Source: Arenibacter sp041392165
GTDB lineage: Bacteria > Bacteroidota > Bacteroidia > Flavobacteriales > Flavobacteriaceae
Length of the DNA: 64,000 nt
NCBI GenBank assembly: GCA_041392165.1
Contig: JAWKMN010000007.1
Coordinates: 1-64,000, forward strand
Direction of reading: 5' to 3'
Shown here in pieces: positions 8,653 to 19,102 of this stretch. The notes under the pieces were generated by a model. The model was given only the letters and a program-made list of their open reading frames with translations, had not been told where the DNA came from and did not search any database. Numbering within the stretch: position 1 is the first letter of the stretch; each line of letters opens with the position of its first letter. A program made the translations under genes and the position numbers.

Positions 8653-11600
8653 ATGATTAAAAAAATTCATTACTATTTATTGGTGACTGCATTCCTTTTG
8701 GGACAAGGACTTGTGGCACAAAACAAGACCGTTTCCGGTACGGTAAAAGATGACGCCGGTACACCTTTACCTGGTGTAAACGTTATTGAGAAAGGTACTA
8801 CTAATGGTACGTCTACGGATTTTGACGGTAATTACTCCCTAAATGTGCCAGGTAATGCTACATTGGTTTTTTCTTCCTTAGGTTTTTCAACCCAGGAAAT
8901 GCCGGTATCTGGCTCTTCAACGGTAAACGTGTCCATGGTAGAGGATGCCGAACAATTGGGCGAAGTGGTGGTAACTGCTTTAGGTATAAAGAGGGAAAAG
9001 AAATCTCTTGGTTATGCGGTACAGGAGATAAAGGGCGTAGCCCTTGTAGATGCTAGGGAGAACAACCTCTCCAATAGTTTAACGGGAAAGGTTGCCGGTT
9101 TACAGGTGGTAAGAGGGAGTAATGGCCCTTCCAGTTCCTCGAAGATTGTGCTTAGGGGAAACAACTCCTTGACCGGGGATAACCAGCCTCTAGTCGTTGT
9201 GGATGGAATTCCGATGGACAACTTCAGCGGAGGTTCTAGTGATTTTTGGAACCCTGCGGCCGATATGGGGAATGGTCTTGGAGATTTGGATCCTGAGAAT
9301 ATTGAGAGTATGTCGGTTCTTAAAGGTGCCTCCGCTGCGGCCCTATATGGATCGAGGGCAGGAAACGGGGTTATTCTTATCACTACGAAAACGGGAAGGA
9401 CTCAAAGCGGGCTTGGAATAACCTATTCGGTAACTACAGGCTTTGAGGATATCTTTATTTCACCCAAGCTGCAGAGTGTTTTTGGACAAGGTCTGAACGG
9501 GATTTACGATAATCAGTCGGGATCAAGTTGGGGACCAAGTATAGAGGGGCAACAAGTGACTACATGGGACGGCCGCCAAGATAACTTGCGGGCATACAAT
9601 AATTTGGACAATTATTTCAAGACAGGAGTAAATGTCACCCATAGCTTATCCTTTCAACAGCAAATTAGCGATGCCACCTCGCTTATTACTTCCGCAAGCT
9701 ATCTTAATGATGAGAGTAAAGTTCCTGGGGCAACTTTGGATCGTTTGAATTTGATGACCAGGGCCGTATCCAATTTTGGAAGCAACAAGAACTGGACATC
9801 GGATGTCAAGGTACAATACATTAAGTTGGCTGCCGAAAACAGGCCATTGAGTGGGGTAAATATTTCCAATTCGTTCAGCACCATGTATCTTTTACCGAGG
9901 TCTTTGGACATAACACAATTTAGAAATTCAACGGATGAGTTCGGCAGTATGAGATGGTATGTGCCGGCAAATGCGGTTAACCCATATTGGGGTGCAGAAT
10001 ACAACCAGAACAAGGATACAAGAGACAGGTTCCTGTTGAGCGGGTCCATTAAAAACCAGATTACCGAATGGCTTAGTGCGGAAATAAAGGTAGGTTCGGA
10101 TATGTACACCACAAATACGGAATCTAAGCTTTATTCGGGTAGTCCGTTGTCCACAACTGGGCGATACAGCCTAGGGAAAAGAACCTTTGTGGAGAGTAAT
10201 TACAGTGCTCTGCTAAGTGCCTCAAAAGATGATATTATCGGGAAATTCGGTGGGGCCCTTACATTTGGGGGAAATATAATGGCACAGGAACGCAGTGGCT
10301 TGAGCAGTAATTCGGGCGAGTTGGAAGTTCCTAACCTTTTCTCTTTGAACAATGGACAGAATAACCCTACTGTTGGTCAAGAATTCAATCAAAAAAGGAT
10401 CAACTCCATTTATGGTACCGCACAGATAAACTATGACGGATTCTTTTTTGTGGACGTAACGGGAAGAAACGATTGGTCATCTGCGCTAAGCAAACAGAAC
10501 CGATCTTTCTTTTACCCCTCGGTAAGTACTTCCTTGGTAGTTTCTGAAATGGTGGACAAGATGGGAGGCAATTTCCCCGATTGGTTCACTTATTTAAAGT
10601 TAAGGGCCTCGCATGCCCAAGTGGGAAATGACATGGATCCCTATCAATTGTACAATTTTTATAATATAGGAAAGGATCCCAATGGCAATACAACTGCGGG
10701 TAGTAATTCTGTATTGTACAATGCCGATGTGCTGAGCGAGCTTATCAAATCCAATGAAGTAGGTTTTGAGGCCAGGTTTTTCAATAACCGTTTAGGTTTT
10801 GATTTTTCATGGTACAAATCAAACGCAACAAGACAGTTGATAAATCTGCCGCTAAACCCTTTGAGCGGATATAATGAGATGAAGGCCAACGCCGGTGATA
10901 TTCAGAATGAAGGTTTGGAACTAATGGTAAATGCAGGTCTGTTCAATAAACCCGATGGTTTTAGTTGGGACATGACCTTGAACTATTCGAAGAACAAGAA
11001 TACTGTGGTAAGTTTGACCGATGAGGTAAGCCAATACGGTTTGGGAGGTTTTGACAACCTAGCTGTCCTTGCCGTATCCGGAGAACTTTATGGGGAAATC
11101 TATGGAACGAAGTATCAACGCGTAGAAGATGAGGCAAGTCCTTATTACAATCAGATCATTGTGGACGAAAACGGTATTCCATTGGCCACTTCCGAAAGAC
11201 AAAGGCTTGGAAACCAACAGCCTGACATGTTAATAGGATGGACGAACAATATTTCGTATAAGAATCTGTCCCTTAGCTTTTTGGTAGATGCCCGTATCGG
11301 TGGTGAAATCTATTCAGGAACAAATAGGGCCATTAATGCGGCAGGAACAGGGGCTTCAACAGTCGTAAACGGAGAAAGGGCCAATATCGTTGTTGATGGT
11401 GTTGTGGATAACGGTAGTGGAGGATATACACCAAACACTACAGAGGTGTCCCCTCAGATATACTGGTCTACCATAGGGGCCCGATCAGGAAACTTGGGTA
11501 TTGGCGAGGCCAATATTTATGACGCTACCAATATACGTTTAAGAAGTGTGCAATTGAACTATAACCTTCCTTCAAAGTGGTTGAATGGTATGGCTATCCA

Positions 11601-11770
11601 AAAGTGTAAAAGTGGGTGTTTCCTGTAATAATGTTTGGATGATAGACAGTAAACTAAACGGGGTAGATCCCGAGTCCGTTTTTGCGACCAACACTAATGC
11701 CGTTGGTTTTGAGAACCTTACGTCACCAACTTCCAGATCTGTATTTTTTAATCTGGCACTTAGCTTCTAA
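8653..11770 (+). pseudogene. SusC/RagA-type TonB-dependent outer-membrane receptor, frameshifted near its end
   Basis: Outer-membrane half of a SusCD glycan uptake system. Signal peptide is residues 1-23 (ends GLVAQ). A carboxypeptidase-D-like domain follows (KTVSGTVKDDAGTPLPGVNV), then the plug with LGEVVVTALGIKREKKSLGYA and SMSVLKGASAAALYGSRAGNGVI, then the barrel. In the first frame it stops at 11628 after a spurious CKSGCFL. The true end lies one base later in phase: VKVGVSCNNVWMIDSKLNGVDPE to the final NLALSF, stop at 11768-11770. One extra A in the run 11600-11603 explains this. Restored length is about 1039 residues, normal for the family. The break could be a sequencing error. The SusD partner follows after 9 bp. 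Confidence 0.88.
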
Positions 11771-11779
11771 AAAAATAAA

Positions 11780-13702
11780 ATGATAAAGATGAAAAATAAT
11801 TTATATAAAAAATTAGGATTGTTCTTCAGTGCAGGAGTACTGGCGGTATCTTGTTCGGAATTTGATGACATCAATCAAAATCCGACGGCCGCTTCTGCCG
11901 AACAGGTTCAAGTGGAGTATTTCATAAACAATTCCATAATAGGTGCGCAACAGGATCCGCACGTATCCGAAAGGGTATTTGTATTGTACTGGAAGGCGGC
12001 GGGAAGGCAAGATCGTACCAATACGCTCCCGGTTGGCGGGTATAACGATGGATGGTCTACCGATTATTTCAGTTATATCTCAGGGTGGTTAAGGCATACT
12101 TACACTGCAATACAAGTGGCTGATACTCAGATAGAGTCTGGAAATGTAAAGGAGTATACCCACAACTTAAAGCAGGTTGCCAGGATTTGGAGGGCCTATC
12201 TGATGAGTGAAATGTCTGATAGTTTTGGTCCAATGCCCATCAATGGGTTTCAAGGGGTAAATCCTGATTTTAATAGTGTTCAGGAAGTCTATGACTTCAT
12301 ATTGGAAGAATTGGCAGATGCTCAGGCACAATTGGATGTGGATATAATCGTTCCTTCCAATGTCCAGGATCTGGATCCCGCATACGGCTATAATTTTTTG
12401 AGTTGGAAAAAGTATGCCAACTCCATGAGGATGAGATTGGCCATGCGCCTTTCAGAAGTTGATCCGGGAAAAGCCAAGCAGGAATTTGAGGCCGCCGTGG
12501 GTACAGGAGATTTTATTGCAACTGCAGCCGACAATTTTAAAGTTGCCGAAATGTCGGGATGGAATGCGCTTTCAGGAGTGATGACAAGGGAATGGAATGC
12601 GCAGTACCTATCTCCCACCATGAACAATTTAATGATTGGCTTGGGCGGCGTTCCTACCACCGATCAATTGCCGGAAATGGCCAGCTATGTTAAGCCTGGA
12701 AATTATATAGGACTAAAACTTGATGATCATTTTACAACAATGACCAATGATCCCTCTGCAGGCTATTGGTTTGATGGTCTACATGAAACAATAGACCCAA
12801 GGGCTTATCAGGCTTTCATTGTTCCTGGGGATTTCGCTAATCCGGAGATGAACAGATATCCCTCATGGAACTTAGACGCTACCGGACTTACGACCCGTTC
12901 CTTACTGGATGATAATGGGGATGTGATTAGGGAAATTGAGGCTGCCTATACTTGGAATGCTCCTAGCATTGGTGATTGGGGAGCCAAAGGTAGTAAAAAC
13001 CAAGTGTACGGTTGGCAAGGTACCGTTCCCCGTTTGGCAAATAGGTTCAGGAACAATTCTTCAGAAAGGATATTCTTTGCTTCATGGGAGAGTTATTTCC
13101 TAATAGCTGAGGCAGCGGTAAGGGGATGGAACACTCCTATGACAGGTCAGGCTGCTTATGAATCCGGAATTTCCGCTAGCTTTGAGTACTGGAACGTTTC
13201 GCAATATCTCGGGACATATTTGGCTTCTGATGACTATAATAGAGCCGGAACCTCAGTAAGTTGGACCCATGTTGTTGAGCCGCCTGCCAGTGTGACAATG
13301 GATTATGTTGATGGTTATACCGATGCAACCGGAACGGTTACGTTCTCTTATCCTGATAATACCATTTATGAGGGAGGGTCTGTAAAGAATGATTTGTTGA
13401 CCAAGGTAATTACACAAAAATTTATTGCTCAGACACCATGGTTACCTTTGGAAACATGGAATGACCATAGAAGACTGGGACTTCCATTTTTTGAAAATCC
13501 AGCTGTAGAAAATGCACTTCCCAATTTACCAGCACTTAACGGTAGTAATTATATGATCAATATGGTAAGCTTTTTTCCACAACGTTTAAGGTATCCAAGC
13601 AACCTTGAAAGTAATGTTCCAGAAGGCTACCAACAGGCAGTAGAGTTGCTAGGAGGTGAGGAATCTGTGCTTACTCCATTATGGTGGGCACAACAACAAT
13701 AA
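11780..13702 (+). CDS. SusD/RagB-type surface glycan-binding lipoprotein
   Basis: Lid lipoprotein that pairs with the SusC receptor just upstream. The signal ends in the lipobox LAVSC (Cys about residue 26) followed by SEFDDINQNPTAAS, the usual SusD-like start. The body contains helices of the TPR-like scaffold (RIWRAYLMSEMSDSFGPMP, YANSMRMRLAMRLSEVDP) and the late segment NRYPSWN to ERIFFASWESYFLIAEAAVRGW, matching the SusD-like family with about 600-640 residues. The C-terminus VLTPLWWAQQQ is complete. Start could be 11780 or 11789 (second Met); both keep the signal. Substrate unknown. Confidence 0.9.
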   Translation: MIKMKNNLYKKLGLFFSAGVLAVSCSEFDDINQNPTAASAEQVQVEYFINNSIIGAQQDPHVSERVFVLYWKAAGRQDRTNTLPVGGYNDGWSTDYFSYISGWLRHTYTAIQVADTQIESGNVKEYTHNLKQVARIWRAYLMSEMSDSFGPMPINGFQGVNPDFNSVQEVYDFILEELADAQAQLDVDIIVPSNVQDLDPAYGYNFLSWKKYANSMRMRLAMRLSEVDPGKAKQEFEAAVGTGDFIATAADNFKVAEMSGWNALSGVMTREWNAQYLSPTMNNLMIGLGGVPTTDQLPEMASYVKPGNYIGLKLDDHFTTMTNDPSAGYWFDGLHETIDPRAYQAFIVPGDFANPEMNRYPSWNLDATGLTTRSLLDDNGDVIREIEAAYTWNAPSIGDWGAKGSKNQVYGWQGTVPRLANRFRNNSSERIFFASWESYFLIAEAAVRGWNTPMTGQAAYESGISASFEYWNVSQYLGTYLASDDYNRAGTSVSWTHVVEPPASVTMDYVDGYTDATGTVTFSYPDNTIYEGGSVKNDLLTKVITQKFIAQTPWLPLETWNDHRRLGLPFFENPAVENALPNLPALNGSNYMINMVSFFPQRLRYPSNLESNVPEGYQQAVELLGGEESVLTPLWWAQQQ

Positions 13703-13754
13703 ATCGAGCAGTTTTTTGCTGTAATATTCTTTTAATAGTTGATTTTAGAAAAAG

Positions 13755-13787
13755 AAGCCGTCTCATAATCTGAGGCGGTTTTTTTAT
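13755..13787. terminator. Strong rho-independent terminator between convergent genes
   Basis: AAGCCGTCTCA (13755-13765) pairs with TGAGGCGGTTT (13771-13781, two G-T wobbles) across a five-base loop, followed by T run to 13786. It ends the SusCD transcript. The A-rich bases on its other side could also let it serve the converging - strand operon. Confidence 0.85.
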
Positions 13788-13831
13788 GAATTAATAGTAT
13801 GGGTATTTTTTTTTCTCTTGAATAGATCAAA

Positions 13832-15000
13832 TTACTCCTCCATCCTATTCTCAAATAGAAAGACCCCATTCTTGTTGGCAATTACAATATCCGGTCTGTG
13901 GTCCTTATTGATATCCTCTACCACAATATTTAGACCGGCACCCGAATCATGGTCTATGATATGCTCCTGGAAATAGGGCAATTTTTCGGGGGTAAATGCT
14001 ATATATAGAAGAATTGGGGCATCACTGTCACCGGCATCATTGCCATTATGGGCCAAGTATCGCTTGCCTGCGATCAATTCTTTTTTCCATTGCCATTCAG
14101 GTCGGCCATGATGGTAGCATGGGTTTGGGAAGTGGTGGTACTTATTACATGGGTAGTAAAGTTTTTTGGGCCTACTTGCTCATGCCACCATATTCCAAGT
14201 GCGTGGGCCGATGCCGTGACCACATCATTTTTACTATCATTATTTACATCCAAAACCTGCATATGGGAGCAAGGTTCGCTTAAGGTAGTAGGGTGAAATT
14301 CCCAATTTCCTTTAGTCTTATCGGCTTTGCCCTTAAACCAACCTTCTGCAATGAGCACATCTTCCAAACCATCATTATTGATATCGCCAAGTCCGATACC
14401 ATGGGAAAACCGCTCTGTTCCCGGTACGTTTTCGGCACTGATAGGGAAACGCTTCCATTCGGTTTCTCCCGGATGGGTCGGAGCCTGAAGCCAGACAATT
14501 TGTTTTTTGTCCACATCCCCGCAAAGGATGTCCAATCTGCCATCCCCATCCATATCCACAAAACCTGGGGATTCATTGGAGATACCCATTCCATTGGCAA
14601 TAATATGTTTTTTCCATGCCCCGGATTTGTTCTTTGGGTTTTCGAACCAAAAACCGGGTTTTCCGGGATAATCTATGATGATGACATCGTCCCATCCATC
14701 CAAATTTACATCCATGCCCAGGTTAAGGAAAGATTCGCAGTATTCCTTCCAGGGATCAAAAGTGCGGGAGGGGGCCATTTCATGACGTTTCCAAGAGGGA
14801 GCTTCAAACCAATAGTAGCCTGCAACAATATCCGTCAGGCCATCTTTGTTGAGATCAGCAACTGCCACTCCCTCAGAAATAAAATCCCTGGTAAGGACCG
14901 TTTTTTTGAATTCCAGGGATGTTTCTTGTCCGAAGGATACAAAAGTGCTACAACAATAAATAAGGGGCTTTATAATAGATCTTATCGTTTTCCTTTTCAT
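13832..15000 (-). pseudogene. Secreted FG-GAP/VCBS repeat protein, frame broken at an A AAA AAG heptamer
   Basis: Exported beta-propeller protein made of FG-GAP-like calcium-binding repeats. Seven D-x-[DN]-x-[DNH]-type loops are visible, e.g. DLNKDGLTDIVAG, DMDGDGRLDILCGD, DINNDGLEDVLIAE and DINKDHRPDIVIA. The first frame (start 15000) has a signal peptide ending in FVSFGQ and stops at 14074 after ADLNGNGKKN. The remaining repeat (ELIAGKRYLAHNGNDAG onward to 13832) is in the -1 frame. The zero-frame codons at the junction are GGA AAA AAG, a perfect A AAA AAG slippery heptamer at 14080-14086, so either one A is missing or a programmed -1 shift occurs. Last gene of a - strand operon. Function probably binding or scaffold; not known. 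Confidence 0.8.
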
Positions 15001-15106
15001 GTTTAGGATTGATTATGAGTTCATTAAAATTAGTTGTTTTTTCGTTGTTAATGAGAATCAAGGTTTAAAAATCACCGGTAGATTTTAGTAATCTCGTTTA
15101 AAAGTT

Positions 15107-15267
15107 CCCCTCTTTTAAAAAGAGGGGTGTCCCGCCCACGGCGGGACGGGGAGATTAAGTTACAGAATCTGTATGCTTAAATATAATTAAAGTTTATTAC
15201 AAAGTCTGGACCTATAATCCCTCCGTATTCGCTTAGGCGAATCCACCTCCCTTTGATCAAAGGGAGG
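15107..15267. repeat. Composite palindromic repeat (REP-like) between operon genes
   Basis: Four hairpins in a row: CCCCTCTTTTAAAAAGAGGGG-type stem at 15107-15127, GTCCCGCCCACGGCGGGAC at 15129-15147, ATTCGCTTAGGCGAAT at 15227-15242, and a perfect 22-bp palindrome centred on TTTGATCAAA at 15246-15267. The paired layout with two outer stems about 120 bp apart resembles the units at 2449 and 3136. The 300 bp between the two flanking genes contain nothing else I can support. Confidence 0.7.
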
Positions 15268-15299
15268 AGCCTTTGGACATTACAATTATTTATGGTACG

Positions 15300-18175
15300 C
15301 TAATGTTCACTTAATATACTGTCAATTAGCATGATGTGGGCATGATTTTCGTGTGATTCCCCAGCCTTCAATTGTTCCCTGTAATTTTTTAATAAATTTT
15401 GGGATACCACCGTTTTCAATGTGGCTATCCTTTTAATGGTATAGGTTAATAAATTAGGGGTCTTTGCTTTCTTGGCCAATTGTAAGGCACGTTCTGCATC
15501 CAGTGGCACAAGCGGTTCGGTGGCGTACCATAACATTAGGGGCAGATTGTGATCGGCCATATCTTCGGTTTTCTGTACCAAAGCCTCTAAAATATGCCAG
15601 CGTTTGTCGGGCTCCAAACGGAGCAGGGCAGAGGTGAGGTACAGTCTTACCAGGGCAGAGGTATCTTTTTTTGCTAGGTCCAAAAATAGTTCCATGGTGG
15701 TTGATGACACCTTTTTATCCTCGGCCGTTAACTGTATGGCCCAACTTCTAATGTATTCATTTTCATGATCCAATAAGCGATCCAGTTCCTTTTCCGTTAG
15801 CCCATTGGTAACATGTAATGTCCATAGGGCCCTTAGTTTTCTGGTCACGTCCGGATTGTTGTTTAGGATATCTTTCAGGGCGGTATATACTTCTGGGGAT
15901 CCGCCTCTTTCCTGTAGGATGGTCCTGGCCTGTCTTACATAAAATTCGTTGGGATGTAATTGATAATTTACCAATTCCAGGTCGGTAGCTTTGTTTAAAT
16001 CTACCTTCGCCCATTGGTCATTTTTGTGGCTGATCTTAAAGATACGGCCCAAAGTCTTGTCGTGTACATCGGGGTTGGAACTGTGGCATTGGTTCCGGTC
16101 ATACCAATCTATGGCAAATACGGAGCCACTAGGGCCGTATTTAAAATTGAGCCATTGGGACCAGGAATCGTTCATGGCCAAAAAATCCTTATTGTGGGAA
16201 CCAATGTATCCGGAGCCCGATCTGGTAAGTTGATCATTGTTGAGAATGGACCCATTAATGTTGTTCATAAAGATGGTATTACGATATTTTTGGGGCCAGG
16301 AATTTCCTCCCAGATAGATCATGGCCCCGGCATGGGCATGACCGCCGCCGGCCGCCGCCGACCTGAAATTACCGGCATGGGGTCCGCGGTCGCCCAACCA
16401 ATGTACATGGTCTCCTATGGTTTTAATATCGTCATAGGTATACGGATTAAAATGTTTTCCTGCCTGCCGCTGGTATCGTGCCCCTTGTATTACATGGTAG
16501 AGGTGTGGGATTACGCAGACGGTTATAAATGGATGCCCGTAATCATTAAAATCGATGCCCCAGGGGTTACTGCTCCCTTCCGCAAATACCTCAAATTCAT
16601 GTCGTGTCGGGTGATAGCGCCAGACCCCCGCATTAATTTTGGTCCTTTGTTCATCCGGAGCTCCGGGCTTGCCTACGTTGGAATGGGTAAACACGCCCTG
16701 CACGCCGTAAAGCCAACCGTCTGGACCCCATCTGAGATTGTTGAGCACCTCATGGGTATCGTCCAAGCCCCAGCCATCCAATAATTTTTGTGGTGGGCCG
16801 GCAGGCTTGTCTGTTTCGGTATTTATGGGGATATACAATAAATAGGGGGCAGCTCCCAACCATACGCCTCCCATTCCTACCTCTATGCCACTTACAAGGT
16901 TTAAGCCTTCAGCAAATACCTTTCTCTTATCCAATGTGCCATCGCCATTGGTGTCCTCAAAAATGAGGATTCGGTCCTTTCCCTTACCTTTCGGGGCGCG
17001 GACGGGATAGGTATGTCCTTCTACTACCCAAAGTCGCCCACGGGCATCCATAGTAAAACTTATAGGTCTGACCACCTCCGGCTCGGAGGCGGCCAAAACG
17101 ATTGTAAAATCTTCCGGCAGGGTCATGGCCTTGGCCGCTTCCTTGCCCGAAAGGCCGGAGTTTAGGATGGGATCCAAGGGCGGGAGAATAATAATATCGT
17201 CCTTGTTCAATTCATTGGGAAAATAGGGGCGAGAGGGGTAGAACCTGAAGTCGTCAAAATTGATATGCGCCCATTTATCATCCTTGATATAGGGAATTTG
17301 CGAAATACCTGTTTCGTTATCAATAATACGGATATAGATTTCTTTTTTTAAATAGGGTTCAAGGTTCACTACCACGGGTTGTAGGGTAGCCCTACCTTGA
17401 CCGGTGGAACTAAAGATAACGGTATTGGTTTCTGCAAGCACCAATTCTACGCGGGTATCTGCCAAAGCGCCACCGGAAACCCTAAAGGAAACATAGGGGA
17501 GATCTATCTTGAAGGGAACGGAACGTAAGGTTCCCGTAAGCTTGTAATTGGTGGTACCACCACTGCTCAGGAAAAAGTTTCCATCTGGGGAAATTTGGAC
17601 ATCGGCCTCATGGACAGGGGAAGGGTTTTGGAGAGGGACTGTAAAGGCATCACCTGTGGCGGTCCAATCTTCCATAGAGGCTTTCTCAAATCCCAAGTTG
17701 AGCTTTTTTCCATTTTTTGTGGGCAATACTCCTACAATGGATGGTTTTGTAAAATCACCTTCCACTACTTCAAATTTGCCCACCATACCAGCTGCACGAT
17801 GTCCCGGTACGGTACAGAAATAGGTGTCATCATCGTTCGCCCAAAAGGAAATACTGGTACTGCTTCCTTTTTTCAATAGAGTGCCGCTCATTATACCTAG
17901 TTTTTCCATGGCTATATCATGGGTCATGGTTTCCCCATTGGTGATTGTTATCCGTACCCGATCCCCCTTATTGGCCCTTAAGGTAGGATTTCGGGTGCCG
18001 TCCTGGCAAAATAGCCCAACATGGTAGCTTCCAGGGCATAGTCTCTATCAATAATGGTACTGTCCCGAACAATTTTGTCCGCTGTATTTTTTTCGTTTTT
18101 TGTTCTACAATTTATTGTAAGGAGCAAAAGAAGCAATACAAGGGTAGAATGGGTAATTGGTCTAAGGTGGTTCAT
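15300..18175 (-). pseudogene. Cupredoxin fused to a PVC-type membrane-bound dehydrogenase propeller with HEAT-like tail; frameshifted near the start
   Basis: The first frame (18175-17978) encodes a lipoprotein signal with lipobox LTINC and reads to LEATMLGYFAR, then runs out of frame. The second frame resumes with DGTRNPTLRANKGDRVRITI; one missing C (in fact G on the coding strand) at 18002-18003 explains the break. Domains after joining: a blue-copper domain with MTHDI and CTVPGHRAAGM giving the His, Cys, His, Met ligand set; a jelly-roll-like region; a sugar-dehydrogenase-type propeller starting LPEDFTIVLAASEPEVVRPIS with GRLWVVEGHTYP; and a helical HEAT-like C-terminus. The CxxCH haem domain common in this family is absent. 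Probably periplasmic redox or sugar-derivative chemistry; substrate unknown. Confidence 0.78.
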
Positions 18176-18240
18176 AAGGTTCTGTATGGGTAGTTATTTT
18201 GGTTCGTGTAATGATAAGTATGTATGGTCATTGAATTCAG

Positions 18241-18337
18241 GTCTCGACTGCGCTCGACCGGACAATTGAATGTCACTTCGAGTGCCCCACCTTACCGAAT
18301 GGCTCGTTCGGGCGGGGAGTAGAGAAGTTATTTCACG
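18241..18337. repeat. REP-like intergenic palindromes
   Basis: An 18-bp near-palindrome GTCTCGACTGCGCTCGAC opens the element at 18241-18258, followed by TGTCACTTCGAGTG and a GC-rich stretch with CCCCACC facing GGCGGGG (18285-18317). It sits between the DUF1080 gene and the cupredoxin gene, so it may act as an intra-operon stability hairpin. Confidence 0.45.
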
Positions 18338-18369
18338 ATTAACTTAACACGAGGTTAGGTTATTCCAAT

Positions 18370-19008
18370 CTATTTCAATTCTTCAATAAAAATGTCCTTA
18401 AAGGCAACAAGGGCCTTTCCTCCACCATGAATCTGTAGTCCTATAAGGCCCGACTGCGGAATGGACGTATCCTCTTCGGTATAATCGACCGTCAAATGAC
18501 CATTGATATAAAGCCGTATCCTATTATTTTCGGCATGGATTTCATAATTGTTCCAGTCGCCCATTTTTATCCATTCAAGTACTTTTGAAGAATCCGGGGC
18601 CATTAAAGTTTTATTTCTTCGAGATTCGTCATAAAGGCTGGCCCAATAGTTTTCGCCCCAATCTGCTTGATATCCAGTCATTTCATGGGCCGGTTCTATC
18701 AATCTTTTGCTCCTAAATTGAATGCCCGAGTTAATAAAGCCTTCATGCCCCGTTAATTTTATCTTTAGTTTAAGTATAAAATTGGCATATGAATTCTTGG
18801 TGCACAAGAAATCATTGTGGGGAACCATTTCATCCAGGGAACCTCCAACAATGGTTCCATTTTTAATACTCCATGTAGTTAGGGTATCCCCTTCCCAGCC
18901 TGAAAATGTCTTCCCGTCAAAAAGGGAAATAGCTTTTTCGCTGTTTGTATTCTTACATGCTATCATAAGAAATAGAAGCGCGAAAGAAGCTAGGAGTAAA
19001 CGATTCAT
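18370..19008 (-). CDS. DUF1080 (3-keto-disaccharide hydrolase-like) lipoprotein
   Basis: A secreted lipoprotein of 212 residues: signal MNRLLLASFALLFLMIAC with the lipobox Cys at 18. The rest is one DUF1080 domain, a concanavalin-like jelly roll: SLFDGKTFSGWEGD, GGSLDEMVPHNDFLCTKNSYANFILKLKIKL, INSGIQFRSKR, MTGYQADWGENYWASLYDESRR and SGLIGLQIHGGGKALVAFKDIFIEEL are family hallmarks. Relatives act on 3-keto sugars. A neighbouring propeller dehydrogenase could make such oxidised sugars, so a 3-keto-glycoside route is a reasonable inference. It lies 94 bp downstream of the FG-GAP gene in the same orientation. Confidence 0.88.
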   Translation of the reverse strand: MNRLLLASFALLFLMIACKNTNSEKAISLFDGKTFSGWEGDTLTTWSIKNGTIVGGSLDEMVPHNDFLCTKNSYANFILKLKIKLTGHEGFINSGIQFRSKRLIEPAHEMTGYQADWGENYWASLYDESRRNKTLMAPDSSKVLEWIKMGDWNNYEIHAENNRIRLYINGHLTVDYTEEDTSIPQSGLIGLQIHGGGKALVAFKDIFIEELK

Positions 19009-19102
19009 AACAATTAGGGTTTAATCTGGCGCTTAGTCCCTCCAATAAACACATTATCAGTTATATTCTTGTATTCTGAATTATTCCCTGATTACTTTGG
19101 TC

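Noticed and set aside
14293..15006. 237-residue + strand frame opposite the FG-GAP gene
   Set aside because: The - strand carries regular calcium-loop repeats; the + frame is a by-product.
16014..16784. 256-residue + strand frame within the dehydrogenase gene
   Set aside because: No recognisable motif, while the opposite strand encodes the conserved propeller.
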